Notes: a model not told the origin generated them from the sequence alone. DNA of 38,028 nucleotides from Caulobacteraceae bacterium (GCA_009773335.1 WRPF01000026.1:1-38028), one strand, 5' to 3'. Positions 7,886 to 17,185 are shown, numbered from the stretch's first letter. Numbers and translations: made by a program.

Positions 7886-8977
7886 TTACGGACGGAAGGA
7901 GATCGTGACAACCGTACGGCGATTGAGCGGCTCACGGACGCCGTCGCGCGTGGCGCGATCGAGTTCCGCTTCGCCCTTGCCGTCCGACGTGACAGCGCCG
8001 CCGTCGATGCCGCGCGAGACGAGCGCATCACGGACGACCGAAGCGCGACGTTGCGACAGGCCGACGTTGTAGGCCGGGCGACCCGACGTGTCGGTGTGGC
8101 CGATGACCAGAACGCCGGAGACGTTGCACGCCTTGGCCTGGTTGACGGCGGCGTCGATCGTGTCGAGCGCAGCCTGGTTGAGGTTCGAGCGATCCCACTC
8201 GAAGTACACCTTGAACTCCGTCGTCGGGCACGCAACGGCGACCGGCGGGGGAGCGACGACCGGCGGCGGCGGAGGCGCTTCCACGACCGGCGGCGGGGGC
8301 GCTTCCACGACCGGCGGCGGCGGGGCGGCGAACTGCCAACGCAGGCCGACCGTGGCCGACTGGTGCTTGTAGTCGGCAGCGTAAGCACGCGCGCTCGCGC
8401 CGTTGCGTCCGTTGAACTCCAGATCCGGGATCGAGAGGTAACGATAGCCAACATCGAAGCTCAGCTGCTCGGACACCTTGAAGCCAAGCCCGAGAAGACC
8501 TTGCAGGGCGAGCGCCGTGTCGCTGTCGTCGAAGAAAGCGGACACGGCTTTGCTCGCAGCCGGGCCATCCGCTGCGTTCGCGTCAACGCGTCCGACGCCG
8601 ACACCGACGCCGAAGTACGGCTGGACCGTGCCGCTCTTGTTGAAATCGAAGATGCCATTGAGCATCGCGGTGTACACTTGCGTGTTGCCGCCGTCCTGAA
8701 CCGTCGGGCCGCCCTGGATGGCGTTGTACCGATGACCGAGTTCGCCTTCGAGACGAACGCCGCTGCCAAATGCGTAGCCAAGGCCAACGTCGGCGCTCCA
8801 GTCGTTCTCGAGGGCGAGGTCGCCGCCGAACGCCGGCGTGGCCAGCTTGTCGGTGTCGAGGCTGCCGTCGAAGCCGTAGCCGGCGTCGACCTTGCCGTAC
8901 CAGCCTTCCGTTGCGAACGCCGGGCCGGCGATCATCACCGCCGCCAGAGCCGTCGCGCCCTGCAGAACTTTCTTCAT
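7886..8977 (-). CDS. OmpA-family outer-membrane protein
   Basis: This 363-residue protein has three parts. Residues 1-22 form a signal peptide (MKKVLQGATAL to AFA). Residues of about 23-215 look like an eight-stranded beta-barrel, with alternating strands such as LSFDVGYRYLSI and SATVGLRWQF. A proline-rich linker of PPPPVVEAP repeats follows, then an OmpA-like peptidoglycan-binding domain. That domain shows EFKVYFEWDRSNLN, IGHTDTSGRPAYN and LSQRRASVVRDAL, and ends NRRTVVTISF. It would tether the outer membrane to the wall. The start follows GAGGGGAA, a strong ribosome site. A terminator follows the stop. It is probably a single-gene transcript. Confidence 0.92.
   Translation of the reverse strand: MKKVLQGATALAAVMIAGPAFATEGWYGKVDAGYGFDGSLDTDKLATPAFGGDLALENDWSADVGLGYAFGSGVRLEGELGHRYNAIQGGPTVQDGGNTQVYTAMLNGIFDFNKSGTVQPYFGVGVGVGRVDANAADGPAASKAVSAFFDDSDTALALQGLLGLGFKVSEQLSFDVGYRYLSIPDLEFNGRNGASARAYAADYKHQSATVGLRWQFAAPPPPVVEAPPPPVVEAPPPPPVVAPPPVAVACPTTEFKVYFEWDRSNLNQAALDTIDAAVNQAKACNVSGVLVIGHTDTSGRPAYNVGLSQRRASVVRDALVSRGIDGGAVTSDGKGEAELDRATRDGVREPLNRRTVVTISFRP
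8240..8326 (-). repeat. Tandem repeats coding for the proline-rich OmpA linker
   Basis: A unit of about 24 bases, seen clearly at 8274-8296 and 8298-8320, is repeated with small changes. It encodes VVEAPPPP-type steps between barrel and wall-binding domain. In-frame tandem units like this can change in number and so alter linker length. Confidence 0.7.
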
Positions 8978-9234
8978 GTCGTTCCCCTCAATAATTCAGC
9001 GATACCGTCGCAACCATGGTCTAGCCGCCCTGGCCACGCAACTTGTTACGTTTCTCAGGCGACCGGAACACGGACGGAGCCGCATTCAAGTCACCCCTAC
9101 ACCGTTTTCCCAGCCAAGGCGATACTCATTAACGCCTAACTGTATGCGGTCGCCTTAGTGACGCACGAAGGCCACAATGGGTTCCTCTTCCCGACGTTTC
9201 AATTGACGAATACTGAAATGGATGCCCGCGAGAC
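8978..9234. other. Long intergenic region upstream of the OmpA gene
   Basis: About 300 bases separate the OmpA start from the TonB receptor stop. No open frame here looks like a gene. The part next to 8977 must hold the OmpA promoter and leader, but I could not fix a -35/-10 pair with confidence. The far end holds the hairpin listed at 9235-9273. Confidence 0.4.
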
Positions 9235-9273
9235 CGAAACGAATCGGGTCGCGAGACAGGGTTTCGCGACCCG
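9235..9273 (-). terminator. Probable terminator of the TonB receptor gene
   Basis: A 10-bp perfect stem (9264-9273 with 9245-9254) and a 9-base loop begin 8 bases after the receptor stop codon on the minus strand. The following bases, ATTCGTTTCGG, are only moderately T-rich, so termination may be partial or Rho-assisted. Confidence 0.55.
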
Positions 9274-9280
9274 CATTCGG

Positions 9281-11857
9281 TCACCAGCTGTAGGTGGCGC
9301 GGGCGTACAGGTACCGCCCGTTGAACCCGAACGGCGAGTAGGACGAGAAGGCCGTCGCGCCCGAGGTGTTGATCGAGGCGGGCGTGGCGTCCGGGTACTC
9401 GTCAAGCAGGTTTTCGGCGCCCAAGGCGAACTGGAAGCCCTTACCGGCGTCAAACCGGCCCTCAAGGTCGAACAGGGTCTTCTGGCCGAGATTGATGTCG
9501 CCGGCGGGGCTGCCGCCCGGCGATACCACGGCTCCATAGTAGGTGCCGCGGAACGTCGCGCCAAACCATCCATAGTCCCAGTTCGTCGAGAAGGTGACCT
9601 TCTCCTTGGGCTGTCCGTCTTCGAGGGTCATCTGCGCCACCCGTCCGAAGAGCGTGGGCGGCGCCACTCCGACGGGCAGGACCCCGGCGGGCTGGGCCGG
9701 AAGGCCGGTGATGTCGGTCTGGTTGACGTTCGCGCCGACGGTGAACTCCCAGTCGCCGGCGTTGTCAGTCGGCAGCCGGTAGTTCAGCACGATGTCGACG
9801 CCGAAGCTCTCGGTGTCGACGCCGTTGATGAAGAAGCGCGCCGCATCCACGTTCGGGTTGGCGGCCTGGACGATCGCGCGGATCGCTGCGTCGGTCGCCG
9901 AGCTGCCGGCGCCGAGGTTTTCGGACAGCACGATGCGATCGGCGATCTTGATGAAGTAGGTGTCGATCGTAGCGCTGAACCGGCCGCTGCGCGCCACCGC
10001 GCCCAGCGAGAAGTTCTCCGATTCTTCCGCATCGAGCGGCTTGGCGCCCAGCGCAGTCGCAACCGACGAAGTCGCCGGCACATGCAGGACCTGCAGCGGC
10101 GTCAGCGGCGGCAGGTTGACGAAGTTCGTGGCCGTGGAGCCGAAGAACGACTGCTGCAGCGACGGCGCCCGGAAGCCGGTGGATACCGCGCCGCGAAGCG
10201 CGAACGTGTCGTTGAAGTCGTAGCGCGCAGCGACCTTGCCGGTCACCGACGAGCCGAAGTCCGAGTAATCCTCGACGCGCACCGCGCCGGACAGGAGAAA
10301 CGCGTCGGTGACGTTGGCTTCGAGGTCGAGGTAGGCGCCGATTGCGGTGCGGTCCTCGTCCACCTCGTTGATCGGCTGGAAGCCCGGAAACACCTGCGCG
10401 CCCGGCACCGCCACGCGGCCCGGCTCGACCTGATACCCGCCCTGCCGGTAGGAATCAGGCTCGCCCGCCTGGATTTCATAGGTTTCGCGCCGCGCCTCGA
10501 TTCCCGCCGCGACGTTGAGCGGCGATGCAAGGAAGCTGACCGGCACCGAACGTACGGCGGAGAAGTTGCCGACGAGTTGCGCGTAGATCAGCGAGCCCGC
10601 GTCGAAACTGCGCTTGCTGGTCGGTCCGATCGAGGCATTGAGCGTGTTGTCGACGCCGAACTGGATCTCGTTGGAGCCGTAAACGACGCTTGTGTCGAAA
10701 TCCCAGCCCGCCGCTTCAAAGCGCAGGCCGCCTGCCGCTTCATAGTCGGTGATCTGCGGGTGAATGAGCGGCAGGAAGCCGTCCGGGTAGATCGAGATGA
10801 TGTTCTGGCTCGCCGGCGGCGGCGTGCCCGGCAGTGCGGTCTGCACCGCGCGACGCCAGAAGCCGGCGGAAAGCGCGTCGCGGTCCTGGTAGCTCGCCCA
10901 GCCGTAGAGTTCGGCGGAGCCCAGGTCCACGCCAGCGTTGGCGAACAGCGTGTACTGTTCGAGTTCCGGATCGCCGAACGCGGAGTTGAGGCGGTTGATC
11001 GTCTGTTCGCGCGGATCGTAGGCGCCGGCGATCAAGGGATATTGCTGGCGGGCGTCCGGGGCGCCGCGCACGGTGCGCTCGGCGTCCTTGTATTCACCCG
11101 AGATGGTGAGGAAGCCGTCCTCGCCGAGCGGCAGACCGACCCAGCCGGATGTCGTGATCGTGCGGCCGTCAGAAACCTCGCGCTTCTTCAGGTCCTGCGG
11201 GACCGTCCAGTTCGGGGCTGGCGAACCCGAGTTGCCGGAGGGGTTGGCAGTCGGCGTTTCGACCGTCGTGTGGCGCTCGCCGTAGGTCACGGTGACTGCC
11301 CCGCCGTCGCGGGCCTCGCGCAGGCGTACGTTGAGGACGCCGGCGATGGCGTCCGAGCCGTATTGCGCTGAGGCGCCGTCTCGCAGCACTTCGATGGAGC
11401 CGATGGCGCCCGACGGGATCGTGTTGAGGTCGACCGCCGAAGAGCCGCGGCCGATGGAGCCGTTGACGTTCACCAGCGCCGTCGCGTGGCGGCGCTTGGA
11501 ATTGACGAGCACGAGCGCCTGGTCGGGCGCGAGACCGCGCAGCGTGGCCGGACGGACGGTATCGGTGCCGTCGGTGATGGCGGGACGCGGGAAGTTGAAC
11601 GACGGCAGCGCATACGACAGCGCCTGGCTCACCTCGGTGGTGCCGGCCCTGCCGAGCGCTTCCGCCGTGATCACATCGACGGGCGCCACAGTATCGAGGC
11701 GCGAACGCCCCTGCACGCGGGTGCCGGTGACGACGATCTCGTCGCCTTCGGTCGCGGTGGGCGCAGTCGTCTCCTGCGCGCTGACGACCGGCGTGGCGGC
11801 GGCCCAGAGGCCGAGAGCGCCAAGTCCAAACAAAAGCGCGCGATGGGATACGGTCAT
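9281..11857 (-). CDS. TonB-dependent outer-membrane receptor
   Basis: This 858-residue protein should import a scarce ligand (siderophore, vitamin, sugar or peptide) across the outer membrane using TonB energy; the ligand cannot be read from sequence. A signal peptide ends near residue 27. A TonB-box-like DEIVVTGTR follows, then a plug domain with RGLAPDQALVLVNSKRRH, AVDLNTIPSGAIGSIEVLRDGASAQYGSDAIAGVLN, and a 22-strand barrel ending in the aromatic YLYARATYSW. This style is the large Caulobacterales/Sphingomonadales iron-complex-like receptor group. GAGGAGCC precedes the start. No sigma/anti-sigma partner sits beside it. A divergent promoter region lies at 11858-12126. Confidence 0.92.
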   Translation of the reverse strand: MTVSHRALLFGLGALGLWAAATPVVSAQETTAPTATEGDEIVVTGTRVQGRSRLDTVAPVDVITAEALGRAGTTEVSQALSYALPSFNFPRPAITDGTDTVRPATLRGLAPDQALVLVNSKRRHATALVNVNGSIGRGSSAVDLNTIPSGAIGSIEVLRDGASAQYGSDAIAGVLNVRLREARDGGAVTVTYGERHTTVETPTANPSGNSGSPAPNWTVPQDLKKREVSDGRTITTSGWVGLPLGEDGFLTISGEYKDAERTVRGAPDARQQYPLIAGAYDPREQTINRLNSAFGDPELEQYTLFANAGVDLGSAELYGWASYQDRDALSAGFWRRAVQTALPGTPPPASQNIISIYPDGFLPLIHPQITDYEAAGGLRFEAAGWDFDTSVVYGSNEIQFGVDNTLNASIGPTSKRSFDAGSLIYAQLVGNFSAVRSVPVSFLASPLNVAAGIEARRETYEIQAGEPDSYRQGGYQVEPGRVAVPGAQVFPGFQPINEVDEDRTAIGAYLDLEANVTDAFLLSGAVRVEDYSDFGSSVTGKVAARYDFNDTFALRGAVSTGFRAPSLQQSFFGSTATNFVNLPPLTPLQVLHVPATSSVATALGAKPLDAEESENFSLGAVARSGRFSATIDTYFIKIADRIVLSENLGAGSSATDAAIRAIVQAANPNVDAARFFINGVDTESFGVDIVLNYRLPTDNAGDWEFTVGANVNQTDITGLPAQPAGVLPVGVAPPTLFGRVAQMTLEDGQPKEKVTFSTNWDYGWFGATFRGTYYGAVVSPGGSPAGDINLGQKTLFDLEGRFDAGKGFQFALGAENLLDEYPDATPASINTSGATAFSSYSPFGFNGRYLYARATYSW

Positions 11858-12126
11858 GCCTCAGGCTCCTCGGCAGATTGGGTGGTCACTCGAAAACGCG
11901 AATTTGGTTAACAATCGCTTCCCAAGGTTCGCACCACCCTGACCTCCCGCGCTTCCGCGATACATATACAAGCGCTTAACAGTGCGTTTTGGCCGCCACG
12001 TCGTGTCGGGAATGCAACACTGTCCGGGCGATCGCCCCGTCCCGCCGTTACGCCATGACGTAGCGACGCGACTTGCGCGTCTGGCGGCGCGCGCCGAAAA
12101 CAACCGCAAAGCCCCCGGAGGAAAAG
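11858..12126. promoter_or_regulatory. Divergent promoter region, TonB receptor / phosphotransferase
   Basis: Both flanking genes start outward from these 269 bases, so their promoters must lie here. The only AT-rich pocket is near 11960-11985, with GATACATATACAAG followed by the palindrome AAGCGCTT. It could serve as a promoter or operator core, but I cannot assign boxes firmly. No gene is seen. Confidence 0.4.
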
Positions 12127-13212
12127 ATGTCCGCACCCGCGCCCACAGCCCAGGAGACGTTTTCCGGAACCAAACCCGTCGACGAGCGTCACGCCATTGA
12201 CGAGGGCGCGCTCGCCGGGTGGCTGACGGCCAATGTCGAAGGCTACGCCGGGCCGCTGCAGGTGCGCCAGTTCAGGGGCGGCCAGTCGAACCCGACCTAC
12301 CAGCTGGTGACGCCAGCGCGGAAATACGTCCTGCGCCGCAAACCGCCGGGCAAGCTCCTGCCGTCCGCGCACGCCGTGGACCGCGAGTTCAAGGTGATCT
12401 CGGCGCTCTACCCGACGGGCTTTCCCGTCGCGCGGCCGTTCGGCCTGTGCACCGACGACAGCGTCATCGGCACCTGGTTCTATGTCATGGACATGGTGGA
12501 AGGCCGCATCCTCTGGGATGGCGCGATGCCGGACTCCAATCCAGCCGAGCGCGCCGCCGTATACCGGGCCAAGATCGAGACGCTGGCGCAACTGCACAAC
12601 ACCGATGTCGCGGCGGTGGGGCTCTCCGACTTCGGCAAGCCGGGTAACTATTTCGGCCGCCAGGTGGACCGCTGGACCAAGCAGTACCTCGCGTCCGAAA
12701 CGCAGAAGATCGAGGCGATGGACCGGCTCATCGACTGGCTGCCGAAATCGCTGCCGAACGACGACAGGACCTCGATCGTCCACGGCGACTACCGCCTCGA
12801 CAACATGGTGCTGCATCCCACCGAACCGCGCGTGATCGCGGTGCTCGACTGGGAACTTTCCACGCTCGGCAATCCGCTGGCGGACTTCACCTACCTGCTG
12901 ATGAACTGGGTGATGCCGCAGGACGGCGGGCGCAGCGGGCTTGCGGGCATGGACCTGAAGGCCGCCGGCATTCCCACCGTGGACGAAGCGGTCGCGATCT
13001 ACTGCAAAGCGACAGGCCGCGAAGGGCTGCCGGAACTCGACTGGTACTTCGCCTACAACTCCTTCCGCCTCGCGGGCATCTGCCAGGGCATTGCAGGGCG
13101 CGTACGCGATGGCACGGCGGCCTCCCCGCAGGCGGTGGCGATGGGCGAGCGCGTGCCGCTGCTGGCTGAGGCCGCGCGCGGCTTCGCGCGCAAGGCCGGC
13201 TTCACCGGGTAG
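12127..13212 (+). CDS. APH-fold phosphotransferase, ACAD10/11-kinase / LvaA-like
   Basis: The 361-residue protein has the aminoglycoside-phosphotransferase kinase fold: an N-lobe with QFRGGQSNPTYQL and YVLRRKPPGKLLPSAHAVDREF, the catalytic loop HGDYRLDN, and the metal-binding DWELSTLGNPLADF. The RRKPPGKLLPSAH segment is typical of the subgroup fused to acyl-CoA dehydrogenase in human ACAD10/11 and of bacterial LvaA-like proteins. Those phosphorylate 4-hydroxyacyl-CoAs rather than antibiotics. GGAGGAAAAG fixes the start at 12127. It is followed 9 bases later by tam. An ACAD10/11-like dehydrogenase lies at 21792. The substrate is inferred, not shown. Confidence 0.85.
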   Translation: MSAPAPTAQETFSGTKPVDERHAIDEGALAGWLTANVEGYAGPLQVRQFRGGQSNPTYQLVTPARKYVLRRKPPGKLLPSAHAVDREFKVISALYPTGFPVARPFGLCTDDSVIGTWFYVMDMVEGRILWDGAMPDSNPAERAAVYRAKIETLAQLHNTDVAAVGLSDFGKPGNYFGRQVDRWTKQYLASETQKIEAMDRLIDWLPKSLPNDDRTSIVHGDYRLDNMVLHPTEPRVIAVLDWELSTLGNPLADFTYLLMNWVMPQDGGRSGLAGMDLKAAGIPTVDEAVAIYCKATGREGLPELDWYFAYNSFRLAGICQGIAGRVRDGTAASPQAVAMGERVPLLAEAARGFARKAGFTG

Positions 13213-13221
13213 GAGCAGGGC

Positions 13222-13989
13222 ATGCCGTGGGACCCCGCGATCTACCTTCAGTTCGGCGCGGAGCGTTCGCGACCGGCGGCGGACCTCCTCGCGCGCGTCC
13301 CGAACGAGAAGCCCGCGCGGGTGGTCGATCTCGGCTGCGGGCCGGGCAATTCGACGGCGCTTCTCACCGCCTGCTGGCCCGAAGCGCGCGTGACAGGCGT
13401 GGATTCCAGCGTCGAGATGATCGAGGCGGCGAACGCCGCCAACGTGGACGCTGAATTCGTCGTCGGCGATTTCGAAAGCTGGGAGCCGGCGGCGGCGCCC
13501 GACGTCATCTACGCGAACGCAGCGTTCCAGTGGTCGCCCGATCCGGTCGCACTGGTGAGACGCATGTTCGCACACCTGGCGCCCGGCGGCGTGCTTGCGT
13601 TCCAGGTGCCGCAGAACTTCGACCAGCCCTCGCACGTGGTCATGCGCGAGGTCGCCACGAACGGGCCGTGGGCAGAAAAACTCGACGGCGCGCGCTGGTA
13701 CGATCCGGGCGGCTTTGCGCGCGGTCCCGACTACGCACGCGCCCTGCAACGCGCACGCCGCGACATCTGGACGACCGACTACCTCCACATCCTGAAGGGA
13801 CCGGACCCGGTGTTCCGCTGGATGGCCGGCACGGGCTTACGTCCGTTTCTCGATCGCCTCGAGGGCGGCGAGCGCGAAGCGTTCGAGGACGAGGTCATGA
13901 CGCGGTTCGCGGCGGCCTATCCACTCGAGAAGGACGGCTCGACCTTCTTTCCGTTCCGCCGGCTGTTTGTGGTGGCGGCGCGCAACTGA
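13222..13989 (+). CDS. tam: Trans-aconitate 2-methyltransferase
   Basis: Tam methylates trans-aconitate, a by-product that inhibits aconitase, with S-adenosylmethionine. The 255-residue protein follows the family pattern closely: the opening WDPAIYLQFGAERSRPA, the SAM loop VVDLGCGPGNST, GVDSSVEMIE, YANAAFQWSPDP, and late segments MAGTGLRPFLDRL and FPFRRLFVVA. AGGAGCAGGGC precedes the ATG and overlaps the end of the phosphotransferase gene, so the two are probably co-transcribed. Confidence 0.93.
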   Translation: MPWDPAIYLQFGAERSRPAADLLARVPNEKPARVVDLGCGPGNSTALLTACWPEARVTGVDSSVEMIEAANAANVDAEFVVGDFESWEPAAAPDVIYANAAFQWSPDPVALVRRMFAHLAPGGVLAFQVPQNFDQPSHVVMREVATNGPWAEKLDGARWYDPGGFARGPDYARALQRARRDIWTTDYLHILKGPDPVFRWMAGTGLRPFLDRLEGGEREAFEDEVMTRFAAAYPLEKDGSTFFPFRRLFVVAARN

Positions 13990-14052
13990 CGGCGATTTGC
14001 ACGACGCGCGCACGCCGACTATGGAGGCCGCCAGCCATCGGGGAGAACGGAC

Positions 14053-14808
14053 GTGAGCGACAGGCGGAAGCGGCGGATACGCGCGATCGGCGCCGGCATC
14101 GGCGTCGGCGCGGCGGTGACGTCGGCGCTGTTCGTGCTGGCGCTGATCGGCCTTTCCGGCGCGACGACGCACGCCGACAACAACCCGCCCTGGGTCAAGA
14201 CGCTCAGGAACTCGCTCGCACAGCGCGGCTTCGACTGGATCGACATAGACGTCGCCGACAGGGTGGCCACCGTCTCCGGGCAAGCGCCCGACGTGGATTC
14301 GCTGCAGTATGGCTTCGATGCGGCGGAACAGGCGCTCGGTCGTGAACCGGAGGTCTCTCTCGTCGTCGACGCGACGCATCTGGAGGGCGGCCCCGCCGGC
14401 GTTGGCGCGGCGTTGCAGGCGCTTGGCGCGGCGCCGGATCTGGCCGCCTGCCAGCAGGCCTTCACCGCCACGCTCGACGGCCGCAGCATCAATTTCACAC
14501 CCGGCAGCGCCGCCCTCGACGGCGACAACCGCCGCCTGCTCGACACGCTCGCCGGCGTCGCGCTGCGCTGCCATGCCTTTCGCGTCGAGATCGCCGGCCA
14601 CACCGACCTTTCCGGTTCGGCGCAGCGCAACCAGATGCTGTCGGAGGCGCGCGCGGGCACGGTGCGCGACTATCTCGTCGGCAAGGGCGTGATGGAAGGA
14701 TCGCTCACGGCGGCCGGATACGGCTCGACGCGGCCCGTCGATCTGGCGCGCACGCCGGAGGCCGACGCCCGCAACCGCCGCATCGAATTCACGGTCGCGG
14801 CGATCTGA
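14053..14808 (+). CDS. Inner-membrane-anchored BON-like / OmpA-domain protein
   Basis: The 251-residue product starts with a basic stretch and one membrane helix (about 10-36). A BON-like module follows (about 45-110, with the VATVSGQAPD turn), then a C-terminal OmpA-like domain with NFTPGSAALDGDN, IAGHTDLSGSAQRNQMLSEARA and the ending ARNRRIEFTV. It should sit in the inner membrane and reach the peptidoglycan or envelope. The start is GTG at 14053, preceded by GGGAGAACGG. The role is unknown. Confidence 0.85.
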   Translation: MSDRRKRRIRAIGAGIGVGAAVTSALFVLALIGLSGATTHADNNPPWVKTLRNSLAQRGFDWIDIDVADRVATVSGQAPDVDSLQYGFDAAEQALGREPEVSLVVDATHLEGGPAGVGAALQALGAAPDLAACQQAFTATLDGRSINFTPGSAALDGDNRRLLDTLAGVALRCHAFRVEIAGHTDLSGSAQRNQMLSEARAGTVRDYLVGKGVMEGSLTAAGYGSTRPVDLARTPEADARNRRIEFTVAAI

Positions 14809-14864
14809 GTTGACCGCCCGACCGGCGCGTGGAACGTGCCTCCATCGAATTCAGGGGGATGGAG

Positions 14865-16169
14865 ATGCGCATGTTCGCTCGAAGCGTGATCGGCGCGGCG
14901 CTGGCCGCAGTGGTTCTTGCCTCGGCCTCGGCGCAGACACAGCAACCGGCCGAAACCTACATCGAGGCGGGCCGCGTGCTCGCCGATCCCGCCACCGGTC
15001 GTGTCGAGACGGAGCGCACCATCGTCGTCGCCGACGGCAAGGTCGTGCGCATCGACGCAGGGTTCACGACCGCGCCCGGCGCGCGCGTCATCGACCTCAG
15101 GGACAAGTTCGTCCTGCCGGGCCTCATCGACAGCCACGTCCACATCACCCACGAACTGGGCCCGAGCCAGGTGCTCGACGAGGTGACGACGACGAGCGCG
15201 GACGCCGCCCTTGAAGGCGCGATGTACGCGAAACGCACCGTCGACGCGGGTTTCACCACCGTCGCCGATCTCGGCGCGCCGAACGAGGCGATCTTCGCTC
15301 TGCGCGGTGCTATCGCGCGCGGCGCGATCACGGGGCCGCGGATCGTCGCGGCGGGCACGGCGATCACGCCCACGGGCGGCCATGGCGACGTGCACGGCTT
15401 CACCGAGGACGTGCTGCACGCCATCGCCACGCCGACGACCTGCAACGGCGCCGATGACTGCCGCCGCGTGGTGCGTGAGCAGATCCGGCGCGGCGCCGAC
15501 ATCATCAAGGTCACGGCGACCGGCGGTGTGTTGTCCAACACCCGCGCGGGCCTCGGCCAGCAGCTCACCGACGACGAACTCAAGGCCATCGCCGACACCG
15601 CGCATGCGCTCGGTCGCCGCGTCACCGCGCACGCGCACGGCGTCGACGGCGTGAACGCAGCGCTCCGCGCCGGTTTCGATTCCATCGAGCACGGCACCTA
15701 TCTCGACGCGACGTCGATCAAGCTCTTCCGCGACCATCACGCGACGCTCGTGCCCACCGTCCTCGCGGGCGCGTGGGTGAGCGAGCGGGCGCGCGACGAG
15801 CACAGCTACCTGACGCCCGCGCAGAAAGAGAAGGCGCTCACCGCCGGGCCGCTGATGCTGGACATGCTGCGCCGCGCGCGCCTCGGTCGCGTCAACGTCG
15901 CCTTCGGCACCGATACCGGAGTCTCGCCGCACGGCATGAACGGCCGCGAGGCGGAGCTGTGGGTCGAGGCCGGTTACACGCCGGCCGAGGTCATCCGCGC
16001 CGCCACCGTGGGCGCGGCGGAACATCTGCAGCTTTCCGCCGTCGTGGGCGCGCTGAGGCCGGGCATGAGCGCCGACATCATCGCCGTGGCGGGAGACCCG
16101 ACCGCAAACATCTCGCTGCTGCGGGACGTGCGGTTCGTCATGGTGCGGGGCGCGGTGGCGAAGCCCTGA
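14865..16169 (+). CDS. Exported amidohydrolase (COG1228 metallo-dipeptidase-like), copy 1
   Basis: A signal peptide (about 1-24, ending SASA) is followed by the amidohydrolase barrel of 434 residues. Metal-site positions are visible: HVH in IDSHVHITHE, the carboxylated lysine in DIIKVTATGG, histidines in TAHAHG and SIEHGT, and the aspartate in FGTDTGV. COG1228 members characterised from Caulobacter and metagenomes include prolidases and carboxypeptidases acting on dipeptides, so an exported dipeptidase is a fair guess. AGGGGG at 14853-14858 suits the ATG at 14865; ATGs at 14859 and 14871 are less well spaced. A paralogue lies at 18046. Confidence 0.85.
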   Translation: MRMFARSVIGAALAAVVLASASAQTQQPAETYIEAGRVLADPATGRVETERTIVVADGKVVRIDAGFTTAPGARVIDLRDKFVLPGLIDSHVHITHELGPSQVLDEVTTTSADAALEGAMYAKRTVDAGFTTVADLGAPNEAIFALRGAIARGAITGPRIVAAGTAITPTGGHGDVHGFTEDVLHAIATPTTCNGADDCRRVVREQIRRGADIIKVTATGGVLSNTRAGLGQQLTDDELKAIADTAHALGRRVTAHAHGVDGVNAALRAGFDSIEHGTYLDATSIKLFRDHHATLVPTVLAGAWVSERARDEHSYLTPAQKEKALTAGPLMLDMLRRARLGRVNVAFGTDTGVSPHGMNGREAELWVEAGYTPAEVIRAATVGAAEHLQLSAVVGALRPGMSADIIAVAGDPTANISLLRDVRFVMVRGAVAKP

Positions 16170-16219
16170 ATACCGGATGGAGACTGGACAACCCCGCTGA
16201 CGCGGCTTAGGCGCCGCTC

Positions 16220-17185
16220 ATGATTGAGATATACCGGCGGGACGCCGACGGCGCAGTGCGGCGCGCAAGCGACTGCGAGATCGCGCTCACCCAGTCCGGC
16301 CTCGTCTGGATCGACCTCGACGATCCGAACGACGCCGAAGAACAGCACGTCGAGACCACGCTCGGCGTCGACGTGCTCACGGCCGCCGAACGGTCGGCGA
16401 TGGAGGAATCCGCGCGCTTCTACGAAGAAGCCGGCGCGCTCTACCTGACCACCACGCTGCTCGGCCGCCGCGACGAAGGGCCGTTCCTGAGCGGGCCGGT
16501 CACCTTCATCCTCACCGGCAAGGGCACGCTCGTCACCGTGCGCCACATAAGCCCGCGCGCCTTCGATATCGGTCACGGACGCTCCTCCGCACGGATCGAG
16601 CGCGCCGCCGGCGGCGCCGACGTGATGGTCGCGCTGATCGAGGGCTGCGTGGAGCGCATCGCCGACGTGCTGCAGGAGAGCACGCGCAGCGCCCACGCGC
16701 TTTCCGCACAGGTGTTCGCCGAGGGCGATGCAGCGCCGCATCTCCCGACCACGCTGCGCACGCTCGGGCGCCTCGGCACGCTGACCGCGCTCTCGCACGA
16801 CAGCCTCTCCACGCTCCGGCGCGCGGTCGCCTACGCGGCGCAGACCCCGCCGAAACCCTACGGCCTCGACATGGGCAAGCTGGTGGCGCTCGGACACGAC
16901 ATCGAGCAGCTGGAACGCGCCGTCGAGGCCTTCCAGAACCACCTCACCTTCCTGCAGGAAGCGACGCTCGGCCTCGTCGGCGCGGCGCAGAGCAATACGC
17001 TGAAGGCGCTTTCCCTCGCCACGATCGCTTTCGTGCCGCCGACGCTGATCGCATCGATCTTCGGCATGAACTTCCAGGCGATGAGCTGGTTCAAGACCGA
17101 GTGGGGCCCCTGGGTCGGGTTCACCCTGATGGCCGCAGCGCCCGCAACCCTGTTCGGCATCGCCAAATGGCGGCGCTGGTTTTAA
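16220..17185 (+). CDS. CorA-family divalent-metal transporter
   Basis: CorA-like proteins form pentameric inner-membrane channels for Mg2+ or, in the ZntB branch, Zn2+ movement. The 321-residue protein has a long cytoplasmic N-terminal domain rich in helices (about 1-260). Two C-terminal membrane helices follow, with the signature GMN motif in SIFGMNF between them. The basic tail AKWRRWF faces the cytoplasm. Several features (VWIDLDDP near the start, FILTGKGTLVTVRH) fit the bacterial CorA group. It stands 50 bases after the amidohydrolase. Confidence 0.9.
   Translation: MIEIYRRDADGAVRRASDCEIALTQSGLVWIDLDDPNDAEEQHVETTLGVDVLTAAERSAMEESARFYEEAGALYLTTTLLGRRDEGPFLSGPVTFILTGKGTLVTVRHISPRAFDIGHGRSSARIERAAGGADVMVALIEGCVERIADVLQESTRSAHALSAQVFAEGDAAPHLPTTLRTLGRLGTLTALSHDSLSTLRRAVAYAAQTPPKPYGLDMGKLVALGHDIEQLERAVEAFQNHLTFLQEATLGLVGAAQSNTLKALSLATIAFVPPTLIASIFGMNFQAMSWFKTEWGPWVGFTLMAAAPATLFGIAKWRRWF

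Noticed and set aside
11905-11990. CtrA-type site (TTAA-N7-TTAA) upstream of the TonB receptor
   Set aside because: Single TTAAC half-sites occur near 11907 and 11977, but no pair has the right spacing.
12127-13212. Antibiotic resistance by an aminoglycoside phosphotransferase
   Set aside because: The fold is shared, but the RRKPPGKLLPSAH segment and context fit the acyl-CoA-linked kinase subgroup rather than resistance enzymes.
11908-13788. A 626-codon minus-strand frame opposite the phosphotransferase and tam genes
   Set aside because: Both plus-strand genes have complete family motifs and ribosome sites; the minus frame has neither.
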